Shown one piece after another: positions 19,425 to 30,700 of a stretch of 64,000 bases of DNA. A program made the position numbers and the translations under genes. Position 1 is the first letter of the stretch. Each line of letters starts with the position of its first letter. The notes under the pieces are model-generated. The model worked only from the letters and a program-made list of their open reading frames with translations, had not been told where the DNA came from and did no database searches. Source of the DNA: an uncultured SAR86 cluster bacterium. GTDB taxonomy: Bacteria > Pseudomonadota > Gammaproteobacteria > Magnimaribacterales > AG-339-G14. The stretch is from positions 257,680-321,679 of the forward strand of contig CACJUN010000001.1 in assembly GCA_902596665.1 (NCBI GenBank), in the 5' to 3' direction.

Positions 19425-22400
19425 ATGAAATTTTTCCATCACCTCTTAATTGCATTATTCTTATTTTCCACAAACTTTTTCGCTCAATCTGATAACGAAG
19501 ATTATACGCTTGAGGAGATAATTGTAACCGCGCAAAAAACAGAAAAATCATTACAAGATGTTCCTATTGCCGTTTCTGCTTTATCAGCTGATGATTTGGC
19601 TTTAAGACAAGCAGTGAGATTTACTGATTTGCAACTTAACGTTCCTAACCTAAGTTACTCAGAGACTAACTTCGGTGGTAGCTCGGTGTCTATCAGAGGT
19701 ATTGGAAGACTTGCCACAGGAATTTCTTTTGACCAATCAGTGACAACACATATAAATGAATCTCCTTGGGGAGAAAATACCAACGTAGCAACTATGTTTG
19801 ATATGGACAGAGTGGAAGTACTTAGAGGACCTCAAGGAACATTATTTGGAAGAGGGACTACTGCAGGACTAGTTAATCTTGTTACCAAAAGACCTTCTGT
19901 AGACTCTGGTGTTGAAGGCTATGCAGGCTTTACGACTGGAGAGTACGATCTTCAGGTTTTTGAAGGAGCCGTAAATATTCCTTTGGATGATAATTTTGCT
20001 GTTAGAGCTGCTTACACCCAAACTGAGCGTGATGGTTTTACAGAAAATTTATACGCTCCTGTAGGCGGCACCTTTGATGGAAGAGAACACTATGTAGGAA
20101 GAATTTCTTTACGGTACGATACAGGAAACACTGTGATCGACTATATGTATCAAGAACACGAAGAGGAAAGCACCAGAACTTTAAGAACTAATTATGTTTG
20201 TACGCCAAGCGCTAACATTGCTAGAGGTTGTACCTTAGATGGAGAGGGTATTGGGATAGCCAATCCTGCTGCTACTTACAACGGAATTCTAGCTGCGGTC
20301 TTTTTAGAATCTGCTCCGTTAGGAGCCAATACGGCAGCTTATACAGCTTTTGGATTGAATGATGCACCAAGGCCTGACAATATGACTTTGCGACAGACGC
20401 ACAGTGATTTTGTTCCAATCTTTGATCGTCAATCTGGAACTCATCAATTAACTATTTCTCACGACCTTGATAAAGGAAGGTTATCTCTAAATATGATGAA
20501 TAGAGAGTCTTCTTCTTATACAAGAATGGATACAACTCTGGCTGTTGAACCTTTGCTTGGAGTGAAGGTATCTGATAACCCTCTCACTTACGTTGGAGGC
20601 CTTATAAGTGTAGACATGTTAGATCATTGTGTAGCGGATCAGTGTGGAACAAAAGGACCAACTCAAGCAGAAAGATTAAGCGGTCAATCAGGTAAATACG
20701 TTTTACAAACTACCAACAGAAATTCTTTCATTGACGGATCCAGTAACGAACAACTTACCGAGTATTTAGAGCTTAAATACAGTTCTGATCTAGACGGAAT
20801 TTTTAACTACATTGTGGGTATAAATCATTACGGTCATTACGAAGACGATAGTTACTTAACTACTTCTTCGCCTCTAACATTGTTAGGGGATGCTCAATTC
20901 TTTGTACCAACCACGTTTGGTAATACAAATGAGTATGCACTGGAAGCAAGCGGTTTATTTGGAGAGCTTTATTTCGACGTCCAAGATAACTTAAGAATTA
21001 CTCTTGGATTACGTTACGGGGAAGAAAAGAAAATTAATGACATCGTTACCACTACCTACGGACAAGCAAGAAATGTTGGAGCATTTGCTGGGGTTCCTTG
21101 GTTATTAGTGGATGGTGATTTGTATAACTGTTTTGAAGGCATTGCAGGTGCATTTGGACAAGCTCCAGATCAAGCAGTCATCGGTCAAATATTAACTGGT
21201 CAAGCAAGTAACGGTTGTGGTGTAGGTGAGCAGGAAACAGTGGATCTATATGGAGTATCTGCGCAAGTAAATGCTGCTTCAGCAGCATTAGCTGGTGGTA
21301 TTGCTGCTGCTGGGCAAATTGCTGATCCTCAACAACAAGCTCTTGCTACCGGAACAGCTTATGCAACTTATTTCATGTCAGTAAAAGACTTAGTTCCGGC
21401 TCTTTACGACAGAAGTGAGGATTACAATAAGCCCGGATGGGAGTCGTATCAAAAAAATAAACTTGATTACACAACTACCGCAGGAAGATTAATCGTTGAT
21501 TACGCATTCGGTGATGATTCTCTTCTGTATGCATCTTATTCAAGAGGTACAAAACCAGCTGGTATCAATCCTCCGATTAATCCGAGAATTTATGAAAAAG
21601 GTTTAATTCCCGCTAATACAGTTGAAGAGAAAGTTGATTCGTACGAGATTGGTATCAAGTCAATTTTGCTTGATGGACAAATGAGACTTAATACTTCTTT
21701 GTTCTATAACAAATACACCGATATGCAGATATCGAGAATTCTAGCGACCACAACTTTTAACTTTAATATCGATTCAGAAAACTACGGTGCTGAAATTGAA
21801 ATGGATTATGTTCCAGCCGCAGCTCCTAATTTAAGATTAGATTTTATGTTTGCATATATTAAAACTAAGATCATGGATGATGCGTTAACGATCGATCCAT
21901 TTAATATTGCTGCCGAAGGCACTAAATATTTTGATGCTAAAAATACTGTCTACAAATGTATCGATTTGTTCTACGAAGGTGAAGGTTGTGTTGCAAACAC
22001 ATTTATAGCTGATAAAGATCTTGTAAACGCAGCTCAAGCAGTCTTAGCCAGTCTGGATGCCTGGTTGCCTGTTCCTGGAACTACTCAAGCTGATGGTCAT
22101 CCGATCTACATGTCTAGGGTAGCATTATCAGCTCTTGGAATACCTACTACGACTGGAGTTAAACAAAGCATTGATGGCAATAGACTTCCTAACACTCCTG
22201 AATTAACTACCTCTCTAGGTCTTTCTTATAACTTTGAGGTGGGTAACGGTATTTCTGTTGTTCCAAACATTTATTATTATTATCAAAGTGATATGTACGT
22301 AAATGAATTCAATAATGATCTTTACGGAAAAGTTGATGCTTGGGATGAACTTAATATTGGGTTAACTGTAGGAGATATTGAAAACCAATGGTATTTCAGA

Positions 22401-22535
22401 TTTTTCTCAAGAAATGCGCTTGATGAAGATAACATTACTTGGAAATATAACTCTACCGATGTGACAGGAAATTTCCAAAGTTACTTCTTGAGAGACCCGA
22501 GAGTAACAGGGATAGAGTACAGATATAGATTCTAA
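19425..22535 (+). CDS. TonB-dependent receptor
   Basis: 1036 aa; signal peptide, plug EEIIVTAQKTEKSLQDVPIAVSAL, VEVLRGPQGTLFGRG, C-terminal aromatic YRYRF. Confidence 0.93.
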   Translation: MKFFHHLLIALFLFSTNFFAQSDNEDYTLEEIIVTAQKTEKSLQDVPIAVSALSADDLALRQAVRFTDLQLNVPNLSYSETNFGGSSVSIRGIGRLATGISFDQSVTTHINESPWGENTNVATMFDMDRVEVLRGPQGTLFGRGTTAGLVNLVTKRPSVDSGVEGYAGFTTGEYDLQVFEGAVNIPLDDNFAVRAAYTQTERDGFTENLYAPVGGTFDGREHYVGRISLRYDTGNTVIDYMYQEHEEESTRTLRTNYVCTPSANIARGCTLDGEGIGIANPAATYNGILAAVFLESAPLGANTAAYTAFGLNDAPRPDNMTLRQTHSDFVPIFDRQSGTHQLTISHDLDKGRLSLNMMNRESSSYTRMDTTLAVEPLLGVKVSDNPLTYVGGLISVDMLDHCVADQCGTKGPTQAERLSGQSGKYVLQTTNRNSFIDGSSNEQLTEYLELKYSSDLDGIFNYIVGINHYGHYEDDSYLTTSSPLTLLGDAQFFVPTTFGNTNEYALEASGLFGELYFDVQDNLRITLGLRYGEEKKINDIVTTTYGQARNVGAFAGVPWLLVDGDLYNCFEGIAGAFGQAPDQAVIGQILTGQASNGCGVGEQETVDLYGVSAQVNAASAALAGGIAAAGQIADPQQQALATGTAYATYFMSVKDLVPALYDRSEDYNKPGWESYQKNKLDYTTTAGRLIVDYAFGDDSLLYASYSRGTKPAGINPPINPRIYEKGLIPANTVEEKVDSYEIGIKSILLDGQMRLNTSLFYNKYTDMQISRILATTTFNFNIDSENYGAEIEMDYVPAAAPNLRLDFMFAYIKTKIMDDALTIDPFNIAAEGTKYFDAKNTVYKCIDLFYEGEGCVANTFIADKDLVNAAQAVLASLDAWLPVPGTTQADGHPIYMSRVALSALGIPTTTGVKQSIDGNRLPNTPELTTSLGLSYNFEVGNGISVVPNIYYYYQSDMYVNEFNNDLYGKVDAWDELNIGLTVGDIENQWYFRFFSRNALDEDNITWKYNSTDVTGNFQSYFLRDPRVTGIEYRYRF

Positions 22536-22550
22536 AATTATATTTAGATT

Positions 22551-22583
22551 AAAAAGCCCCTTTTATAAACAAAGGGGCTTTTT
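22551..22583 (+). terminator. Rho-independent terminator after the first TonB receptor
   Basis: AAAAAGCCCCTTT-tataaac-AAAGGGGCTTTTT followed by a T-tract. Confidence 0.9.
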
Positions 22584-22625
22584 TTTACAAAAACACTAAA
22601 TTTCAAAAATAAATAAAATCGTTTA

Positions 22626-22661
22626 ATTTTTACTGAATTTAAGATAGATTAGAGGTTAAAT
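22626..22661 (+). promoter_or_regulatory. Upstream block shared by TonB receptors 2 and 3 (copy 1)
   Basis: TTTTTACTGAATTTAAGATAGATTAGAGGTTAAAT resembles TTTTTACTGAATTAAGTTAGATTACACATTAAAT upstream of the third receptor. Confidence 0.45.
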
Positions 22662-22730
22662 ACCTAAAAAAGGGAGTTTTTTAGGTTATTTATACATGGA
22701 CGTTTAACTCAAAACAAAAAGGGGAATGTT

Positions 22731-25700
22731 ATGAGTATAAAAAATATATCTTCGTCGTTTCTTGTCCTGACGTTAATTTTAACTGGTATAGCTTTTTCTC
22801 AAGACAGTGGTCTTGAAGAAGTAACGGTAACTGCGCAAAGACAAGAGCAAAGTCTTCAAGACATACCATTAGCGGTTTCAGCTCTTACTGAAGACGATTT
22901 ATTTGATCAACAAATTGAGGGTCCAAGCGATCTTCAATTAACTGTACCTAGTTTGAGGTTTGGATCTGACCAATTCTCCGGTGGTGGTGGTTTTGAAATT
23001 AGGGGTGTTACCAACCTTGCTGTTTCTGCGACTGCCGATGCTGGTGTAGCTACGCACGTTAACGATTTAGCTATCGGATCGACTACCTTACAGGATGGTA
23101 ACTTCTTTGATATGCAAAGAATTGAGGTAATCAGAGGGCCTGCTGGAACTTTATTCGGCCAAAACTCTGTTGGTGGTGCTTTAAACTTCATCACAGCTAA
23201 AGGTGATACATCCGGTTTCTATGGAAAAGTTAATGCTGATGTCGGTGACTACGGTAGATTGGGAACTACAGCGGTTTTCAATATTCCGTTAGACGATAAA
23301 GTAGCTTTAAGATTAGCTACAAACAGCTTAGTTCAGGACGGTCTAATAGAAAATACTTATAAAGGTTCTGGTGGATTTCAAAATACAGATAATAGAAATC
23401 AATCTGCATATCGAATGACTTTAACCGTTGAAGCTACAGATGCAACTACTATTAACTTAGTTCATCAGGCTTCTATAGAAGATTCAAACAGAAATTTATT
23501 TGCTGGTGTGTGGTGTGATCGAGACCCTTCACTTGTGGTTGGTTGTACTCCAGTTGAAGTTAAAGACCAAAAATTTGAATTGACTCACCCAATGGGTACG
23601 TTTGTTGAGAACCTTCTCGTAGCTATGGGAGTACTTGATTTTACTCCTGTGACAGACATGAGTGGTGCTCCACAAGAATTCTGGCAAGTTAATCAAAGAG
23701 GAGCTCCTCTTTATCAAGTTGATGAATACCTTACTCAGCTTATTATTGAGCATCAAATTAACGATGACTTAAGTTTAACTGCAGCTGCATCCAGAAAAGA
23801 TAGAAAATTTTTAAGACAAAGCTCTTATTCATCCCCAACTCTGCAAGCTCTTAGATTTAAAGATACTCCTGCTTCTCCTGGTGGTTTAGTTGTAATGTCA
23901 GGTTACAGCCCTGGAAGAGATGGTGGTTTTGCTACTAATCCTGCAGGATGTGACGATGTGACGGCTGGTTTGTACGGTACATACGGTGGATGTGTGCTGG
24001 ATACACTGAGTTATCCTACTGGATTTGATCATTCAAATGCACTATCAGATACCGATAGTGTAGAAATAAAAATTTCATCCGATTACGATGGCAATCATAA
24101 TTTCTTAATAGGTTTAAATTACACTGATACTTATTCTGATAACCACTACGATGTTGGAGCTACAGGTCTGGATGCGTTAGCGTTTAAACCTCCGGCTCTT
24201 TATGTTGGACCAACTAATGCTGCTTTAGGTATTCAACTTTATCCTTCTCTTTATAGAACGGACTCATTGAACACTATTACTTCTTCCTCTGTGTTTGGAG
24301 AATATTATTTTCAAGCTAGAGAAGACGTAAGATTAACTTTCGGTCTTAGATACAACGAAGATTATAAAGAAAGTTTATCTAGACAAGCTTTTGTAAATGT
24401 TGCTGGATTCGCTCCAGGAGCAATTTCTGACGGAGCTGCAGCTGCAATTGTCTCGACTTTACCTTCTTCTGCTCAAACCGATCCATTAATTGCTGGAATG
24501 GCACAAACTGTTGCTGGTCAACAAGCAGGACTTCTTCCAGCCGGTGCTGCTGCAGCCTTATGGGAAAGTGTATTTTGTCCTGCTAATGGCGGATTCTGTG
24601 CTTTAGCGGGTTCAATTCCTGATTACGGTGAAGTTTATAGAGACGTTACTGGATTTGATCCAGAAATGGAATTCAGTTCAACTACTGGAAGATTTGTAGT
24701 TGATTATTTCATCAATGATGATTCTATGATGTATGCCTCTATTTCAAAAGGATTTAAAGGTGGAGGTATTAACCCTGCAGTAGATCCAGTAGTTTTCCCT
24801 AATGTTCCACTAGCATTCCCAGAAACCAATGTATGGAACGTTGAAATTGGATTCAAAAACGAATTTCCTGATGCGGGCGTGAGATTTAATGCAGCTGTGT
24901 TTGCTTCTCAATTTGATGGATATCACGTAACAAAAATTATCAAAAAAACATCTCTTAACGAGGGTGTTGACGTAGATATTATGGGTGCGGAATTTGATTT
25001 ACTTTATGTACCTCCTTCAGTCCCTGGTTTAAGCGTAAATGCTAGTTTAAGTTTTACACAATCATCTATTGCTGATGGTGAGTCTGCTCTTGACCCACAT
25101 AACCATGATCTTCAATTAACAGGCGGTGGAAAAGATTGGCACTTAATGAAAGATGTTGAGTCTGAGTTTTTTATCGTTAAGAAAGAGGCTTTAGCAGCAA
25201 TATGGAATTCATGGCTAACAGAAACTGTAACTGGTGGTGCTGCTGCTACCCCTTTAGATGGAATTGTTGCAGCCTCTGGTGGAACCGTTTCTACTGAAGA
25301 CTTGATGGCTGGATTAATTCCTGCAGAATTTCATGGCGATAGAACATTAGGTCAACCAACTCCTGTTAGTTACTTAGTGCCTGAATTAGGACTTACACCT
25401 GCAGAAGGACACTTACCATCACTAGCTGATAGAAGTGCACTTACTACTATGGCTCAACTCCATGGTTTTAACTTAAATCCTGCTGCTCCAGATGTGCAAG
25501 ATGGTCTTAACTCTGATTTATCAGGAAACCAATTAGTTCACCCAGACGTAATGGCTAATGTAGGAGTTGGTTATGAACTTGATGCTGGACCTGTAATGGT
25601 TAACTTTAGGTTAGACTATTACTATCAAGGTTCTAGATATGTTCGTATCTTCAATCTACCAAGTGATAAGTTAGATCCTTGGAATGAACTATCAGCTCAG

Positions 25701-25874
25701 ATTACAGTTACTCCATCTGATAAAGCTTGGTTTGTTTCATTTTATGGTCAAAATATTACCGATGAAGAAAACATAGACTTTATGGCTCTAGGTAGCTCAG
25801 CTGTTGGTAATACAAGAGGAATTGCTGCAAGAGAAAGAGCTCGATACGGAGTAAGAGCTGGATATAATTTCTAA
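22731..25874 (+). CDS. TonB-dependent receptor
   Basis: 1047 aa; EEVTVTAQRQEQSLQDIPLAVSAL, IEVIRGPAGTLFGQNSVGG, C-terminal RYGVRAGYNF; strongly similar to 27736-30783. Confidence 0.93.
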   Translation: MSIKNISSSFLVLTLILTGIAFSQDSGLEEVTVTAQRQEQSLQDIPLAVSALTEDDLFDQQIEGPSDLQLTVPSLRFGSDQFSGGGGFEIRGVTNLAVSATADAGVATHVNDLAIGSTTLQDGNFFDMQRIEVIRGPAGTLFGQNSVGGALNFITAKGDTSGFYGKVNADVGDYGRLGTTAVFNIPLDDKVALRLATNSLVQDGLIENTYKGSGGFQNTDNRNQSAYRMTLTVEATDATTINLVHQASIEDSNRNLFAGVWCDRDPSLVVGCTPVEVKDQKFELTHPMGTFVENLLVAMGVLDFTPVTDMSGAPQEFWQVNQRGAPLYQVDEYLTQLIIEHQINDDLSLTAAASRKDRKFLRQSSYSSPTLQALRFKDTPASPGGLVVMSGYSPGRDGGFATNPAGCDDVTAGLYGTYGGCVLDTLSYPTGFDHSNALSDTDSVEIKISSDYDGNHNFLIGLNYTDTYSDNHYDVGATGLDALAFKPPALYVGPTNAALGIQLYPSLYRTDSLNTITSSSVFGEYYFQAREDVRLTFGLRYNEDYKESLSRQAFVNVAGFAPGAISDGAAAAIVSTLPSSAQTDPLIAGMAQTVAGQQAGLLPAGAAAALWESVFCPANGGFCALAGSIPDYGEVYRDVTGFDPEMEFSSTTGRFVVDYFINDDSMMYASISKGFKGGGINPAVDPVVFPNVPLAFPETNVWNVEIGFKNEFPDAGVRFNAAVFASQFDGYHVTKIIKKTSLNEGVDVDIMGAEFDLLYVPPSVPGLSVNASLSFTQSSIADGESALDPHNHDLQLTGGGKDWHLMKDVESEFFIVKKEALAAIWNSWLTETVTGGAAATPLDGIVAASGGTVSTEDLMAGLIPAEFHGDRTLGQPTPVSYLVPELGLTPAEGHLPSLADRSALTTMAQLHGFNLNPAAPDVQDGLNSDLSGNQLVHPDVMANVGVGYELDAGPVMVNFRLDYYYQGSRYVRIFNLPSDKLDPWNELSAQITVTPSDKAWFVSFYGQNITDEENIDFMALGSSAVGNTRGIAARERARYGVRAGYNF

Positions 25875-25875
25875 A

Positions 25876-27579
25876 ATTAAACTTTATCCACAAAAAACCC
25901 TGCTTCTATGTGGGGTTTTTTGTTTTCTCCTTTCTTGTAGCGATAATTTTAGTTTAAAGATTGAATTAGATTCTGGATTGATAGAAGGTTATGAGTCAGA
26001 TGATGGAACCTTTAAATTTTTGGGTATTCCTTACGCTGAACCTCCTATAGAAAACTTAAGATGGAAACCCCCTTTAAAAAAATTACCCTGGGAGGGGGTA
26101 CTCAAAACTAATGAGCCTGAAAAAGCATGCAGTCAACCTACAAATGATAGAACCGGCAATAATGCATTCTATAAGTTAATTCTTCAAGAATCAGGATTGG
26201 ATCTTACATCGTTAGGTGAGGTGTCAGGATTTGATGAAGTCTCTGAAATAAACACATCAGAAGATTGTTTGTATCTAAATGTCATAGTTCCCAAAGGAGG
26301 AGCGAAAAAGAAGCCAGTGATGTTCTGGATTCATGGAGGAGCAGGGAGATGGGGTTCAGGACACGAAGGAAATTACACTAGTTCATATCTTCCAAATCAG
26401 GGTGATGTAATCATAGTCACAATACAATATAGATTAGGTATTTTTGGCTGGCTTGCGCATCCCGAACTTTCTGAAGAATCTATACATGGAGTATCAGGAA
26501 ATTACGGTACCTTAGATCAAATTCTTGCTTTGGAGTGGGTGCAGAATAATATTTCAAATTTTGGAGGAGACCCTAACAATGTCACTATTTTTGGCGAGTC
26601 TGCTGGTGGTCAAGCAGTATCTTCTTTACTCATGTCGCCACTTTCAAGGGGCCTATTTCATAAAGCTATTTCACAAAGTGGCTCAGCTATACCCAATATA
26701 TCTATACCTTTGAAAGTTTCAGATGCTGGTGTCTCAGCTGAAAATTTCGGTATAAATGCAGTAAATTTTTTTCTCGGTGAGAATGGATCAATTGAAGACT
26801 TTAGAAAGCTTCCAGCAAGTGAAATTGTTGAGATAAAAGATCCTATGCTTGATAACGCAATTATGGCAAATATAAGCGGCCAAATAGTTGACGGTTATGT
26901 ATTTCCAACTAACAGTTTGCAATCTTTTAAAACCGGTAAAAATCATGCAGTTCCATATTTAATTGGATTCAATGCAAACGAAGGAACAAGTCTATTACCT
27001 TTAATTATCGATAAACAAATGTTTTCATATTTTGGTGATATTTGGCCGGCTGTTATATGGTCATTCATTGATCCAGAAGCAGCTCTTATGGCTTTTACTG
27101 ATCCTTCTAAGTTATCACCACCACCTGATCAATATTTAAATCTTATTGATATCAATGCAGATCCTTACAAAACCGCAATTGATCTTTGGGGTGAAATGTT
27201 TTTTGGTGCTCCTGCATTTCATGCAGCGTTAAATCATAGTGAGCTAGCAAATACATATTTGTATTATTTCGATGTTGATTTAAATGTTCCAAGTGATTAC
27301 CTGGGCGCTACCCATGCTCTAGAACTTGGCTATTTATTTAATGAAGGTGGACTCTTTGGAATTGAAGAAACCATAACCGATACAGATAAGATGATTGCAA
27401 ATGAGATGCGTAGCGACTGGATTGAGTTTGCTAAAAATGGCCGCATAGAGAGTTATGTACCTTTTAGTTCCGAAAACCCTTCCACTAAAATCTATTCAAC
27501 AGAAGTTAAAAATTCACGCTTATGGAATGAAAATTTTTATAGATTTATGAGTGATTACTGGGATTCAACCACCAAATAA
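25876..27579 (+). CDS. Type B carboxylesterase, probable lipoprotein; track TTG start at 25978 is probably too late
   Basis: FLGIPYAEPP, SEDCLYLNV, FWIHGGAGRWGSG, FGESAGGQAV. Upstream in-frame IKLYPQKTLLLCGVFCFLLSC-SDNFSLKIELDSG is a lipoprotein signal peptide, but no ATG/GTG/TTG lies between the TAA at 25852 and 25978. Confidence 0.82.
   Translation: MKLYPQKTLLLCGVFCFLLSCSDNFSLKIELDSGLIEGYESDDGTFKFLGIPYAEPPIENLRWKPPLKKLPWEGVLKTNEPEKACSQPTNDRTGNNAFYKLILQESGLDLTSLGEVSGFDEVSEINTSEDCLYLNVIVPKGGAKKKPVMFWIHGGAGRWGSGHEGNYTSSYLPNQGDVIIVTIQYRLGIFGWLAHPELSEESIHGVSGNYGTLDQILALEWVQNNISNFGGDPNNVTIFGESAGGQAVSSLLMSPLSRGLFHKAISQSGSAIPNISIPLKVSDAGVSAENFGINAVNFFLGENGSIEDFRKLPASEIVEIKDPMLDNAIMANISGQIVDGYVFPTNSLQSFKTGKNHAVPYLIGFNANEGTSLLPLIIDKQMFSYFGDIWPAVIWSFIDPEAALMAFTDPSKLSPPPDQYLNLIDINADPYKTAIDLWGEMFFGAPAFHAALNHSELANTYLYYFDVDLNVPSDYLGATHALELGYLFNEGGLFGIEETITDTDKMIANEMRSDWIEFAKNGRIESYVPFSSENPSTKIYSTEVKNSRLWNENFYRFMSDYWDSTTK
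25892..25923 (+). terminator. Terminator of TonB receptor 2, overlapping the esterase signal-peptide frame
   Basis: AAAAAACCC-tgcttctatgtg-GGGTTTTTT; resembles the AAAAACCCTGC...GCAGGGTTTTT hairpin after receptor 3. Confidence 0.65.
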
Positions 27580-27672
27580 ATAAATAGGTATTTATATTAT
27601 TAATATCCAAATTTATGAGTTAGGGTTGACTCAAAACAGAATTACAAATTTGAAATAATAAAAATATTTAAA

Positions 27673-27706
27673 TTTTTACTGAATTAAGTTAGATTACACA
27701 TTAAAT
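27673..27706 (+). promoter_or_regulatory. Upstream block shared by TonB receptors 2 and 3 (copy 2)
   Basis: TTTTTACTGAATTAAGTTAGATTACACATTAAAT, near-identical to 22626-22661. Confidence 0.45.
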
Positions 27707-27735
27707 CAAGGAAGAAAACTTAAACAGGGAGTGTT

Positions 27736-30700
27736 ATGAAATTTTCATCTAAATTATTTTTAATTTTTTCTTTTCTTTCATCTTCTTTTGCTTTTGTGCA
27801 AGATTCAGATGGATTAGAGGAAGTAACAGTTACTGCTCAAAGACAAGAGCAAAGCCTCCAATCAGTACCTTTGGCAGTTAGCTCTTTAGATACTGATGAT
27901 TTAGCGGCTAGGCAAATTGAAGAAGCTAAAGATCTTCAGATGTTTATACCCGGCCTGAGATTTGGCGGAAACATTGGTGAGGGTAGTGGTTCTTTTGAAA
28001 TAAGAGGAATGACAAACGGGGCTACTTCTGGAACTTCTGATCCTGGTGTAGCTGTTCATATTAATGACATGGCAGTTGGGGTTGTAGATGTTGCTTCCGG
28101 TGGTATTTACGATATGCAAAGAGTTGAGGTCATTAGAGGACCAGCAGGAACACTATATGGAAGAAATGCGATTGGTGGATCCATAAACTTCATTACTGCA
28201 AAAGCTGATACTTCAGGCTTTTACGGTTCATCTAAAGTTGATTTAGGTGACTACGGAAGATTTGGAACTGAATCAGTATTTAATGTGCCTTTAGATGATT
28301 CAGTAGCTCTAAGAGTTGCAACTTATACTCTCAGACAGGACCCTCTTATCGAGAATATATATTCACAAGGTCAAGATATTGATAACAGAAATCAATCTGC
28401 TTACAGATTAACTCTTACTTTTGATGCTTCAGATAACACAACAATTAATGTGATTCATTCTGCATCTTTAGAGGATTCAACTAGAAATGTATCAGCAGGA
28501 TCGTGGTGTGATAGAGACCCATCTCTTGTGGTTGGTTGTACTCAGGTTGCTCCAGAAAATCAAAAATTTGAAATAGCTAATCCTATGTCGACATTTGTTG
28601 AGAATCTTCTTGTTGCACAAGGAGTATTAGATTTTACTCCCATAACAGATATGTCTGGTGCACCGCAACAATTTTGGCAAGTTAATCTCAGAGGAACTCC
28701 TATGTATACGGTTGATGAATACCTCACTCAGGTTTTGATTGATCACGATATCTCTGATGAATTATTTCTTTCTGTTGCGGCAAGTAGAAAAGATAGAGAT
28801 TTCAATAGAAGAGAGGCTTGGGAGTCTCCTGAATTAGATACCCTCAGATTTTTAGATTCTCCAGCAACTCCTGGTGGATTAGGAACTATGTCAGATACAT
28901 TCAATCCTGCATGTTCAGTTGAAAGTTATACTGCAGGTTGGTTTGGCGGCTGTATTCTTGATACCGTGAATAATCCTGTTGGTGCTTTTGGATATATGAG
29001 TGAGCAAATCACTGATTCGGTTGAAATGAAATTGGTTTCAAGTTTTGATGGAGCTCACAACTTTCTTTTTGGTATGAACTATTACAAAAATGTAAGTGAT
29101 ACTAATACTGATGTTGTTGCTTCTGGGTTAGATGCTTTAACGAAAGCTCCTGCAGCAGCTTTAGTTGGCGCACAATTAAATGCGTTGGGTATTCAGCTAT
29201 ATGCTCCTCATTTTAGAACAGCCAATATTGATACCATCGAATCTTCTGCGGTATTTGGGGAATACTACTATCAAGCTAATGATGATGTAAAAATTACCTT
29301 AGGTCTTCGATACACAGATGATTTCAAAGAAGCTTTACCAAGCAATCCTTTTATTAACGTATTTGGATATCAAAAAGGATTTATGACTGATGTTTTGGCT
29401 GGAATGCTTACTGGCGGTCAAGTTCCGAGTGCCGCTGCATGGGAGGTTCTTTTCTGTCCACCAGGCGGTGCATTTTGTCCAGCTGGTATTCCTGGTAGAG
29501 AAGGTTTAAGCGGTCCCGGTGAAGCTTATAAAGCAGCTGGTTTTGATACCACCCTTGAGACAAGTAAGTTCACTGGAAGATTTGTTGTTGATTACTTTAT
29601 AAATTCCGATTCGATGATGTATGTTTCACTTTCTAAAGGTTTTAAAGGCGGTGGAATTAACCCTGGATTTGATCCTGCAGCTTTTGCTGGTGTTCCTACA
29701 GGGTTTCCAGATGCAGACGTATGGAACGTAGAAATTGGTTTCAAAAATGAATTTCCTGATCAAGGTATTAGATTTAACGTTTCTGCATATGCTTCACAAG
29801 TTGAAAATTTCCACATTGGTAAAATCATTAACAGAACTACAATTAATGAAGGCATTGATGTTGATATAACGGGTCTAGAAGCTGAGCTTTTAGTTGTCCC
29901 ACCTGAAGTGCCTGGACTTTCATTCAATGCTTCAATTAGTTTGACTAATTCTTCTATTGCTGACGGTGAAAAAGCTTTAGATGTTATCAATAGAGATCTT
30001 CAATTATCTGGTGGCGGGGCAGAGTGGCATCTGATGAAAGATGAACAATCAGAGACTTATATTGTTAAGAAAACTGCTTTGGCAGCTATGTGGCAAACTT
30101 ATTTACAAGAGGTTACTACTCTTGGCGCTGCTACCACTCCTGCAGACGGTATTGCTGCATTGAACCCTGCCTTGGATGGTCTAGGCCTGGTTACAGCCGT
30201 TTTCTTTAATCCGATAGAACATCACGGCGATAGAACTTTTGGTGAGCCTACGCCTGTGAGTTATTTCAATCCATTCACTGGAGCAATGCCTGCAGATGGA
30301 CACTTACCATCATTAGGAAACAGGTTAAGAAATAATGCTGATTTTGATCCATTAAGAGTATTGGCTCAGCTTCATGGATTTGATTTAGTGGCAGGAACAG
30401 ATATCAGCGAAGGTTTGGAAACTGATTTATCAGGAAACAGTTTATATCATCCTGAAAGTCAAATTTCACTTGGTTTAGGATATCTACAAGACGTTGGAGA
30501 AATTAAAATTAACTATCGTCTTGATTACTATATTCAAGGTCAAAGATACAACAGGGTTTATAACTTAGCTAGTGATTATCTTGAAGGATGGGATGAATTA
30601 GGAGCACAAATTACTGTCTCAGACAGCGATGATTCTTGGTTCGTTCAATTTTACGGTCAAAACATTACTGATAATGAAAGTATCTATTACAGAAATTTAG

